From positions 10,041 through 74,040 of the forward strand of contig SFGS01000020.1 of NCBI GenBank assembly GCA_004557565.1: a stretch of 64,000 nucleotides of DNA, given 5' to 3'. Positions within the stretch are counted from its first letter, which is position 1. The number at the start of each line of letters is the position of its first letter. Both the position numbers and the translations under genes were made by a program. Below are positions 26,375 to 33,888 of this stretch, piece after piece. Below the pieces are notes generated by a model. That model saw only the letters and a program-made list of their open reading frames with translations. It had not been told where the DNA came from and made no database searches. Origin of the DNA: Bacteroidales bacterium. GTDB taxonomy: Bacteria > Bacteroidota > Bacteroidia > Bacteroidales > Muribaculaceae.

Positions 26375-27214
26375 ATAAAAATTTTTTATTTTGGTAAAGT
26401 CTTTTTAAATAGCTCACATTAATCTCTTTAATAGTTTTCACACGAATTTCCATTGGCATTTGAAAAAGTTCAACCCAACAGTCGTTTATCATCATTCCCA
26501 CAGCAGAATATTCTGCCCGATAAGCGTCTATTTCGTGGCTTGACCCGTATCGGCTGTTTGGTGTGCCTTTTTCAAAGCCCATTCATTTCTTGCAATTTGA
26601 CCGCCATGACGTATTTCATGGGCATAACTACCCTCTTTACCTATATCAATGCGAATTAAGACCGTTTTACCCTCAATAGATGCTACTTCTGGTTCTATAA
26701 GCCCTTCTTCAAACGTGTACCTTCGATTTTGGTCGTTTCTCATATCTTCAATATCCTGAAGGGATTTGTTTACTTCTGAAAGTTGTTCATGCCTATCTTT
26801 TGCATCAGATTTGTTTAAGAAAATAATTCTCTGATTTAGCCGTTCCATATATATTGCTGCTTGAGTAGAATCGGCCGAATTAAAGTACATCCCTGTGGGG
26901 TCGGTGAGGGTAATGGGGTTGGCGGCGCACCATAAATATGGACTCATATCATAATATTTCTCCGCAAGAGGGTCTTGGGTGGGTGTCCGACCGATCATGG
27001 AGTCGTACCACCGGGCTTTGCTGTCGTAGAGGTCGAGGCCGTTTTCGCGGTCGAACTCTTTTGCGCTGTATTTAAGTGGTTGCACTCCCATGGTGCCCGC
27101 GCCATCAGTCCCCAATTTGGGTAGTAGTGGTTGATTTCCTCCAGCCAACATTTTTGCAGCAGAAAATGCAAAAAAGGCAATAGCGCTAAAAGAGAGCATC
27201 AATTTTGCTTTCAT
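26340..27214 (-). pseudogene. Short RHS-repeat tip protein with zincin-like C-terminus, frameshifted
   Basis: The first frame (27214-26528) begins with a signal peptide (MKAKLMLSFSAIAFFAFSA). It goes directly into the RHS-associated core: KEFDRENGLDLYDSKARWYD, IGRTPTQDPLAEKYYDMSPY and NPITLTDPTGM. A variable C-terminal domain with HEIRHGGQ (an HExxH zinc-peptidase-like motif) follows. The frame then runs into a stop, but the -1 frame continues the domain (GTPNSRYGSSHEIDAYRAEY... to 26340). The switch falls at a five-A run at about 26565-26571; one more A would join both parts without a gap. Bacteroidota RHS tips often show an HELxH...DEVEAY pattern, which the joined protein would match. Unlike full RHS proteins it has no long repeat shell. 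It may be a broken gene, a homopolymer sequencing error or a recoded gene. Confidence 0.6.
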
Positions 27215-27476
27215 AAATACACAATCTTAAATTTCTGCCAAATTAATCATTTTGCTTGATATGCACAATTATTTAAATATGCTATACAACACAAAATGGA
27301 ACTAATTTATATTTGTGCTGCTGTGAAGCACCTCGATTTCGGTGAGCTTTTCGCTGGCTTTGTCCACTCTCCGCTATCTTTGTCCCCATAAACCACAAAT
27401 CTCTATTTCTAACTTCTAATTTCTAACCTCCAGCTTTTCTAACCACTTCGGGGTGAAAAATCACTACCTTTAGTGA

Positions 27477-27507
27477 TTGCTGGCTATGATGGAATGATGT
27501 AATTTTG
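27477..27507 (+). promoter_or_regulatory. Promoter of the TonB receptor-lipoprotein unit
   Basis: TTG (27477-27479), exactly 20 bp, TAATTTTG (27500-27507), a full consensus match. The ATG is at 27513, only 5 nt past the box, so the mRNA would have almost no leader. The divergent gap 27215-27476 is AT-rich and shows no other feature beyond a possible hairpin at 27468-27478. Confidence 0.6.
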
Positions 27508-27512
27508 CACCT

Positions 27513-29738
27513 ATGAAAAAACGTTTGGTTCTCACAGCAACAACTATCGGCGCAATGGCCCTCACAGCCAGCGCATCAACCACCGCCGACACGCTCAACC
27601 TGCAAGAGGTGACCGTGACGGCTATCAAACAAGGCACCGACATACGCAACCTTGCCATTTCGGCAACAGAAATCCGACGCAACGACTTGGAGCGCAACGG
27701 CATAACTGGCACAAAGTCGGCAGCCGACATGGTGCCCAACATCTACATTCCCGACTACGGCAGCCGCATGACCTCCACCATTTATGTGCGTGGATTGGGC
27801 ACGCGCATCGACCAGCCTGCACTGGGCTTGAACATCGACAATGTGCCTGTGCTGTGCAAGGAAAACTACGACTTCGACATGATGGACATCGCCAAAGTGG
27901 AAATGCTTCGCGGACCGCAAAGCACACTTTTTGGCCGCAATACCATGGCTGGCGTGATGAACATCTACACCCTGTCGCCTCTAAGCTACGCCGGCACCAG
28001 AGCACTCATTCAATACAGTTCGCACAACACCTACAAAATCGGGGCAAGCCACTATATGAAGTTGGCTAACAATTTGGGCATCGCGTTCAACATTTTGCAC
28101 AATGCCACCGACGGCGAATTTCGCAACGCGTACAACGGTCAAAAAACCGACTGGGAAAAGCAGACCGGAGCGCGCGTGAAAGTGGAGTGGATGCCAGCCT
28201 CCGACCTGTTTGTGAGCAATGTGTTCTCGTTTGTCCACAGCCGTGAGGGCGGCTACGCCTACGAGCAGCTGGGCAAGAACGTGATTGCCTATAACGACAC
28301 CTGCTTCTATCGCCGCACCGGCATTCTCGACGGCTTGACCATTAAGCGGAATTATGAGAACTTCTCGATAAGCGGCATCACCAGCTACCAGTATCTCGAC
28401 GACAACATGACGCTCGACCAAGATTTCACCGTAGATCCGTACTTCACCCTCACCCAAGAGAGAAAGGAGCACGCCGTGACCGAAGACATCGTGGCTCGCT
28501 CCACATCGGCAGGGGCATATAGCTGGCTGTTTGGCACTTTCGGTTTCTATCGGCACTACAATATGGATTCGCCCGTTACCTTTAAGGACAAGGGCATCAG
28601 CCAACTGATTGAGCGCAACCGCAACAATGCCATGCCCTCCTACCCCATTTCGTGGGACACAAGAGACTTTGTGCTTGGCAGCGACTTCAAGAACGACACC
28701 TACGGCGTGGCGCTCTACCACCAGTCGAGCTACCAGCTGGGCGACTTCACCTTTGCTGGTGGTGTGCGCCTCGACTATGAGCATGCGTCGCTGAAATATC
28801 ACAGCGAAACGCACACTGGCTACACCATCACCACACAGGCTACTGGCGAAGTGTTTTCGCACGAAAATATCGACATCAACGAACGAGGCCGCATTTCGAA
28901 AGAGTTTCTGCAACTGCTGCCTAAAGTTTCCCTCACCTACCTTGTGGGCGGCAACAAGACGAGTTCGCTCTACCTGAGCGTGGCAAAAGGCAGCAAATCG
29001 GGCGGCTTCAACACACAGATGTTCAGCGATGTGCTTCAGCAGAAGCTGATGGGCGTTATGGGCATCGGGGCGAGCTACGACATCGACGAGGTGGTGGGCT
29101 ACAAACCCGAAAAGGCGTGGAACTACGAGTTGGGCGGGCACTTCGAGTGCTGGAACCACCGAGTGAAGACCGACATCAGTGCTTTCTATCTCGACTGCCG
29201 CGACCGTCAGCTCACCGTGTTTCCCAACGGCACCACCACAGGCCGTGTGATGACCAACGCCGGCAAAACTCGCTCCATCGGCGCAGAGTTTGCCATCGCG
29301 GTGAACCCTTGGCGTGGCACCAACTTCAACGTGAGCTACGGCTACACCAATGCGAAATTCGTGAAATACAACGACGGCAAGGCCGACTATAAAGACAAAT
29401 ATGTGCCTTACAGCCCCAGCCACACGCTGTTTGTAGAAGCCCTGCACCAATTCGATTTCAGCGGTGGCAGCCAGTGGTTGCGCTCTCTCACCATCGGCGC
29501 CAACATGCGTGGCACAGGCGAAATATACTGGAACGAGGCAAACGATGTGCGCCAACCATTCTACTGCCTGTTGGGCGCATCAGTCACTCTCGCTGGCGAC
29601 AAATATTCGCTGGAATTGTGGGGCAAAAACATCACTGGCACGAAGTACAACTCGTTTTATTTCGTGTCGATCGGGCACACCTTCCTCCAGCGTGGACGCG
29701 GCGCATCAATGGGTGCCACCCTGCGCGTAAACATCTGA
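27513..29738 (+). CDS. TonB-dependent outer-membrane receptor
   Basis: A 741-residue outer-membrane transporter energised by TonB. Signal peptide, then a TonB-box-like LQEVTVTA, a plug domain (SAADMVPNIYIPDYGSR, STIYVRGLGTRIDQPALGLNIDNVPV, VEMLRGPQSTLFGRNTMAGVMNI) and a 22-strand barrel. The barrel includes SLYLSVAKGSKSGGFNTQMF and the conserved YKPEKAWNYELGG, and ends GASMGATLRVNI. No SusD-like gene follows, so it resembles the siderophore, cobalamin or small-molecule class more than glycan SusC. It is followed after 42 bp by the first of four related lipoproteins, which probably act with it in capture of an unidentified ligand. Confidence 0.9.
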   Translation: MKKRLVLTATTIGAMALTASASTTADTLNLQEVTVTAIKQGTDIRNLAISATEIRRNDLERNGITGTKSAADMVPNIYIPDYGSRMTSTIYVRGLGTRIDQPALGLNIDNVPVLCKENYDFDMMDIAKVEMLRGPQSTLFGRNTMAGVMNIYTLSPLSYAGTRALIQYSSHNTYKIGASHYMKLANNLGIAFNILHNATDGEFRNAYNGQKTDWEKQTGARVKVEWMPASDLFVSNVFSFVHSREGGYAYEQLGKNVIAYNDTCFYRRTGILDGLTIKRNYENFSISGITSYQYLDDNMTLDQDFTVDPYFTLTQERKEHAVTEDIVARSTSAGAYSWLFGTFGFYRHYNMDSPVTFKDKGISQLIERNRNNAMPSYPISWDTRDFVLGSDFKNDTYGVALYHQSSYQLGDFTFAGGVRLDYEHASLKYHSETHTGYTITTQATGEVFSHENIDINERGRISKEFLQLLPKVSLTYLVGGNKTSSLYLSVAKGSKSGGFNTQMFSDVLQQKLMGVMGIGASYDIDEVVGYKPEKAWNYELGGHFECWNHRVKTDISAFYLDCRDRQLTVFPNGTTTGRVMTNAGKTRSIGAEFAIAVNPWRGTNFNVSYGYTNAKFVKYNDGKADYKDKYVPYSPSHTLFVEALHQFDFSGGSQWLRSLTIGANMRGTGEIYWNEANDVRQPFYCLLGASVTLAGDKYSLELWGKNITGTKYNSFYFVSIGHTFLQRGRGASMGATLRVNI

Positions 29739-29780
29739 TAAATCAACAATAATCTACAAATAACACAGAATTTCAAAACT

Positions 29781-30614
29781 ATGATGAAAAAAATCTTATT
29801 TGCATTTGCAATGCTCGCTATGGTTGCCGGCTTCACTTCATGCGGCGACGACAACAATGGTAACAATAAAGGTGAAGACATGACTACCACCCAAACCTTT
29901 GCCATGAGTGCAAAAACGCGCATCAACAGCGTACTGATTTACGACTGCGACTTCACCGCCACATTCACCGCAAAATATGCCGACAAAACAGCGACTCTCG
30001 CGCTCAACAATGTGAAATTCGCTGAAAAAATGCCAGCGGTCAATTTTGTGATTGATGGCATTAAGTTCACACAAGAAGGCTCGGTGTTTACATTTGAGGC
30101 TTCGTCGGTGAAAGCTACGGGAGGCTACACCGTGGGTGGATTGAAAGGTAAAATCGACACCGAGAACAACGTGTACAACATCACTTTCTATGTTGACGCC
30201 ACCTACGAAGTGCTGCTCACCAGCCCATACAACTGCTCCGACAATCTGCCCTCTGGCAGCGATAATCAAAAGAGCTTCGCATTCAAGCAATCGACCGAGG
30301 GCGCACAGAAGAAACTGCGTTTTGCGATGAAGAATATGAAATTTGTTGAAGCGATGCCTATAATCAAGGAAATTGCGGTATATTTCAACGACGGAGATGG
30401 CAGCACCATCACCAACACCGCCACAGGCTACACATTCGAAAGCGCGTCAATCACCCCTTATTTCAAATACAAGGATGGAGCTACCGAAATTCCAATGGAT
30501 AGCCGCCAGATGACCAATGTGAAGGGCACTGTGGACCTGGTGAACCGCAAATTCACCATCGATTTCGACTGCATGGGCATACACTGGAAAGATAAAGGCT
30601 CGCTCTATCTTTGA
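29781..30614 (+). CDS. Two-domain lipoprotein, paralogue 1 of 4
   Basis: 277 residues with lipobox GFTSC (Cys21) and a low-complexity Asp/Asn/Gly tether. The mature part seems to be two copies of a beta domain: VKFAEKMPAVNFVIDGIKF...GGLKGKIDTENNVYNITFYVD and MKFVEAMPIIKEIAVYF...VKGTVDLVNRKFTIDFDC. Both share the K-F-x-E-x-M-P and (K/V)G-x-(I/V)D pattern. No named family is certain. It is 42 bp after the TonB receptor and ends at a strong hairpin, so it is probably on the receptor transcript. Confidence 0.65.
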   Translation: MMKKILFAFAMLAMVAGFTSCGDDNNGNNKGEDMTTTQTFAMSAKTRINSVLIYDCDFTATFTAKYADKTATLALNNVKFAEKMPAVNFVIDGIKFTQEGSVFTFEASSVKATGGYTVGGLKGKIDTENNVYNITFYVDATYEVLLTSPYNCSDNLPSGSDNQKSFAFKQSTEGAQKKLRFAMKNMKFVEAMPIIKEIAVYFNDGDGSTITNTATGYTFESASITPYFKYKDGATEIPMDSRQMTNVKGTVDLVNRKFTIDFDCMGIHWKDKGSLYL

Positions 30615-30629
30615 AAAATAATTAAAAAG

Positions 30630-30681
30630 AACTGCCACAATGCAAAAATGTGTGATACGCTCACACATTATTGTGGCAGTT
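30630..30681 (+). terminator. Terminator or partial terminator after lipoprotein 1
   Basis: A long stem: AACTGCCACAAT (30630-30641) pairs with 30670-30681, and inner AATGTGTGA (30647-30655) with TCACACATT (30661-30669). The tail is AT-rich (TATATTATATTTG) rather than a clean T-run and also contains a TATATTTG box (30686-30693). It may therefore separate two transcripts or only attenuate. Confidence 0.65.
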
Positions 30682-30722
30682 ATATTATATTTGCGTGATA
30701 TTAAATTAACGCACTTTCATAC

Positions 30723-31544
30723 ATGATGAAGAAATTTTTTAGCATACTGTCAGTTTTTGCCCTGATTTTCACTGTGGCAAGCTGTGGCGACGACAATAAA
30801 GAGCCACAACCCGAAACCGTTACACGCTCTGCGCAAATGATCAACCACATTGTGAAGTCGGCGAGTGGCGAGGTGCTACCCCTGTCGGAAAGCAAAATCG
30901 ACTACACTATCGACCGCAACAATCGCAAAGTGACCGAAGTAACCCTTCGCGTGGCTATCGACGGCGCGGCTGAAACTACCGTGAAGATCACCGACATTCA
31001 GAGCGAAACCAACGACCAAATTTGCACTTTCAAGGGCAGCGGCAACGGCGTGCAAAACCTGGTCGGACGCTTCGACTTCAACGAGGGCACCATTCGTGTG
31101 AACTATGATTTAGACGGCACTTACCGCGTGATTTCCACCATGCCCGAAATTTTCAGCACCGAGTGCGCCACATCATGCATCTATACCGACGGCACCACAT
31201 CGAAGAGCGATGGCACAATGTATCAATTCAGCATCGACCCAGCTTCGCTCACTTCAAGTATGACCGTGATGTATCTTCTCGACCAGTCGAAAAAGCGCAC
31301 GCTCACATCTGTAAAAACGCTGACCAAGGCTAAGGTGGCCGTTACCAAAGAAGGCTATGTGGTTGAATCGGAAACCACGATTCCCACTACCACCACCTAT
31401 AAGTTTAACGGTAAGCTCACCACCACCACTCTGTATCCAGTTTCCAAATTAAAAGCCACTATCGATTTGGAAAACGACAAGTACGAAGCCACCATGCAGT
31501 TGGGCAGCATCGCCGTAACTGCAAATGGAAAAGTGACTAATTAA
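30723..31544 (+). CDS. Two-domain lipoprotein, paralogue 2 of 4
   Basis: 273 residues, lipobox FTVASC (Cys21) followed by GDDNKEP. First half: SAQMINHIVKSASGEVLPL, VTLRVAIDGAAETTVKITDI, LVGRFDFNEGTIRVNYDLDGTYRV. Second half: MYQFSIDPASLTSSMTVMYL, KLKATIDLENDKYEATMQLG. It shares the QMxNHI opening with paralogue 3 and the ID-x-E-N-x-x-Y element with paralogue 1. Function unknown; probably an outer-membrane ligand-binding lipoprotein serving the adjacent TonB receptor. Confidence 0.65.
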   Translation: MMKKFFSILSVFALIFTVASCGDDNKEPQPETVTRSAQMINHIVKSASGEVLPLSESKIDYTIDRNNRKVTEVTLRVAIDGAAETTVKITDIQSETNDQICTFKGSGNGVQNLVGRFDFNEGTIRVNYDLDGTYRVISTMPEIFSTECATSCIYTDGTTSKSDGTMYQFSIDPASLTSSMTVMYLLDQSKKRTLTSVKTLTKAKVAVTKEGYVVESETTIPTTTTYKFNGKLTTTTLYPVSKLKATIDLENDKYEATMQLGSIAVTANGKVTN

Positions 31545-31570
31545 TAAATTTATAGAAAACCAATACTACA

Positions 31571-32404
31571 ATGAAACAAGCAACTATCATTCTTGCAATT
31601 CTCTTAGGCTTCGCTGTCACATCCTGCGACAATGGAGGCGACAAGACTATGTATCTTCAAGCACAGATGGTGAACCACATAGGCATCGCTGCGTTTGAAA
31701 ATGAATACACTGGCACATATCGTGCCGACGCTGCTGTATATGAAGTGGTTCTCGACACCGAAAATGGTAAAGCCGACGTGGCTTGCCGCATCACTCTGCC
31801 TACTGGCAAGATGGGCACAATCGACCTGCGCGGCATGTCGCTGAGCGTTGACGCTAAGACTGGCGGCTACTACATCAAGCAAACCGCCGACACTCGCTCT
31901 CAAGGCTCATACACCGTGACCGACTTTTCTGGCATCATCGACCTGACAAGCAGCACCACATCAAAATCGCACTTCTCGTTCATCGTGGAGAATCACTATC
32001 AGGTGAATGCCACTATCGCCGAAATGCGATTCACTGGTGTTACAGCCGATATCAAGGATGCCGACGGCAATATGCGCACACTCTCCAACGGCACTGTCGT
32101 GACCACGCTCAACCCTACCACCAAGAAGGCGTCAATCACCATCACCGGACTTGACTACGACGGCAATCTTGGCAAGGAGCGTACCCTCACATACGAAAAC
32201 CTCGACTTCGCACCTTGCGACAATGGCTACAAGATTAAAGCCAGCGTGGCATCGCCCACCACAAATGGCGATGTGGCACTCGCTAAGTACAAGTTGAAGG
32301 ATTTCGAGGCAGAAATCGACTTTTTCGACGACTTTGATGCTTCCTACACCATCGACAACATTGGCGAGGTGAAGTTGGATCTAATTAATAGGAACAATAA
32401 CTAA
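31571..32404 (+). CDS. Two-domain lipoprotein, paralogue 3 of 4
   Basis: 277 residues, lipobox FAVTSC (Cys19). First half: QAQMVNHIGIAAFENEYTG, ITLPTGKMGTIDLRGMSLSV, VTDFSGIIDLTSSTTSKSHF. Second half: ADIKDADGNMRTLSNGTVVT, ITITGLDYDGNLGKERTLTY, LKDFEAEIDFFDDFDASYTI. Same duplicated architecture as its neighbours, with 26 bp to the gene before and 17 bp to the one after, so co-transcribed. No recognised family name. Confidence 0.65.
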   Translation: MKQATIILAILLGFAVTSCDNGGDKTMYLQAQMVNHIGIAAFENEYTGTYRADAAVYEVVLDTENGKADVACRITLPTGKMGTIDLRGMSLSVDAKTGGYYIKQTADTRSQGSYTVTDFSGIIDLTSSTTSKSHFSFIVENHYQVNATIAEMRFTGVTADIKDADGNMRTLSNGTVVTTLNPTTKKASITITGLDYDGNLGKERTLTYENLDFAPCDNGYKIKASVASPTTNGDVALAKYKLKDFEAEIDFFDDFDASYTIDNIGEVKLDLINRNNN

Positions 32405-32421
32405 AATCACGACTATAAATT

Positions 32422-33249
32422 ATGAAGAAAATCTTTTCAATGCTCTTAATGGGCATGATGCTGATGGGCATGACTTCATGCCTCGACAACAATGAAAACA
32501 ACGAAACAAACTTCACCCTGTCGATGTACAACCGCACCGTGACAATGGGTTCGGAAGACGTTTCTGAGTTTAATGTTAACAACTCCGCATTCAAAATCAA
32601 CTACACCAATAGCACCATCTCTGTGAATGTGATGGCTACAGTGGGTAAAGACAACACTATCCAATTCAAGATTGATGATATGCAACTCACCGCCGACCAA
32701 GGTATGCAAGCTTACCGCTTCTCTTGCCCAGCTGCCACTACCCAAGGTGTGGAAATCACCAACTTCAGAGGTATCATCGACCTGCAAGTGGGTGTGCTGT
32801 ACATGACTTACAATGTGGGTGCCGACAAGACTGTGCACGCCACAGCCGCTCTCCCATTCTTGCGCTGCAAGACCAACATCGACCCTACCGATGAAACGAA
32901 GCAAGACTTCTCAAGCGAAAAAACGCAATACGACTTCCGCATCAACAAGAGCAATATGACTGCTACCGTCACCATCGTAGGCTTTGCTAAAGACGCAGAC
33001 CAGAAGGAAGCATCCGAAAACATTGCAGTGTTTGAAGGCTTGAACGTGAAGTTCACCCGCAGCGGCTACAAAATCACCGCCCCAATGGTGAAATCAACCA
33101 CCACAGGTGTAGGCAACGTGTCCGACGCAACAATTAAAGACGTGGAATTCAACATCATCGACCAAGGCATCCGCTTCAACGGAAAATACGAAACCAACAC
33201 ATACGAAGCCGAAACCGCTGGCACAATGTTCAACGAAAAAACAGTCTAA
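32422..33249 (+). CDS. Two-domain lipoprotein, paralogue 4 of 4
   Basis: 275 residues, lipobox MGMTSC (Cys20) and an Asn/Glu-rich tether. First half: TLSMYNRTVTMGSEDVSEF, IQFKIDDMQLTADQGMQAYRF, ITNFRGIIDLQVGVLYMTY (the FRGIIDL element matches FSGIIDL of paralogue 3). Second half: TQYDFRINKSNMTATVTIVGF, GLNVKFTRSGYKITAPMVKS, IKDVEFNIIDQGIRFNGKY. Last gene of the group, followed by a perfect terminator. Confidence 0.65.
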   Translation: MKKIFSMLLMGMMLMGMTSCLDNNENNETNFTLSMYNRTVTMGSEDVSEFNVNNSAFKINYTNSTISVNVMATVGKDNTIQFKIDDMQLTADQGMQAYRFSCPAATTQGVEITNFRGIIDLQVGVLYMTYNVGADKTVHATAALPFLRCKTNIDPTDETKQDFSSEKTQYDFRINKSNMTATVTIVGFAKDADQKEASENIAVFEGLNVKFTRSGYKITAPMVKSTTTGVGNVSDATIKDVEFNIIDQGIRFNGKYETNTYEAETAGTMFNEKTV

Positions 33250-33280
33250 AAAGCGACATCCAATACCCCATAAATATCAC

Positions 33281-33318
33281 AAGCCCTGCAACTCCCAAAA
33301 GTCGCAGGGCTTTATTTT
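33281..33318 (+). terminator. Terminator of the lipoprotein operon
   Basis: AAGCCCTGC(A)ACT (33281-33293) pairs with AGTCGCAGGGCTT (33300-33312) with one non-pairing position. It is followed by TATTTTCATT. A clear intrinsic terminator 30 bp after the stop of the fourth lipoprotein. Confidence 0.85.
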
Positions 33319-33462
33319 CATTCCCCCACCATCCCCCTAAAATCAGCCCAGTCCGACAAGGCCGACGCGTCCGACAAGTCAGCCCCCCAATTCACCCCTT
33401 ATACTTCTAATTAAGCAGACACCCACCACCGACTGTTAAAATTTGATAATTCGTTTGCCGTT

Positions 33463-33494
33463 TTTGCAATTCTTAACTATAAGGTGTATTTTTG
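33463..33494 (+). promoter_or_regulatory. Promoter of the Hsp70/kinase-AAA+ locus
   Basis: TTTG (33463-33466), 20 bp, TATTTTTG (33487-33494): a perfect Bacteroidota promoter. The start would be near 33499-33501, giving a leader of about 390 nt before the probable start codon at 33889. Confidence 0.75.
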
Positions 33495-33499
33495 CAAAT

Positions 33500-33888
33500 G
33501 AATCCTTGCTGAAAGTCCCAATGGGAAGAGGCAGGGTTCAGATTTATACATATAAGGCGTAACTGTACGCTTTGGTTTTGACGAATTGGAATCTCGCAAA
33601 TTCAACGACAAGTCAAAAACAAAGCAACGGGAACGCCTCATGAGGTGTAATATATATACAACCCCATTGGCTTCAATCGGTTCTTCGGTTGTAGCCTTTT
33701 TGGGCATATTATATACTTACATCGGCGTGGGGCTTTCGGCGTTGCTCGTTTCGACTTGTCGGGCAATGCGAGAGCCTCAATTCGTGGAACGGGCAACAGG
33801 ATTGACTCCACGTCTTTTTTTGTATGTATTGGTGAGTGGATTTCGTCAACAAAGGAGTCGGTTGACTTTATTTGTTAACGGAATAGGA
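33500..33888 (+). promoter_or_regulatory. Long, structured-looking leader (candidate ncRNA or cis-regulatory RNA)
   Basis: Right after the predicted start, CCTTGC...GCAGG encloses the small hairpin TCCC-AAT-GGGA (about 33507-33540). Further on, GCGT/ACGC (about 33559-33572), GCCTCATGAGGT (about 33633-33644), a TTGC/GCAA stem in about 33740-33776, and GTCAAC/GTTGAC (33845-33850 with 33861-33866) can all fold. The leader has no stop codon in frame with the gene from an ATG at 33586. A 101-residue N-terminal extension with one hydrophobic stretch is therefore formally possible, but it does not look like a normal protein. Confidence 0.4.

Noticed and set aside
26528..26600. Programmed -1 frameshift in the RHS-tip gene
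   Set aside because: The slip sequence is G-AAA-AAG rather than the efficient A-AAA-AAG and no clear downstream pseudoknot was found; a one-base indel is the simpler explanation.
27981..29555. A 524-codon minus-strand open frame
   Set aside because: It lies wholly inside the TonB receptor gene on the other strand; the translation is low in normal domain features and the sense strand has clear plug and barrel motifs.
33586..33888. In-frame N-terminal extension of the first Hsp70-locus gene
   Set aside because: The extension does not resemble a protein domain; the J-like MNLLQHNPYRLLGV start at 33889 is more natural. Kept as an open alternative in the leader finding.
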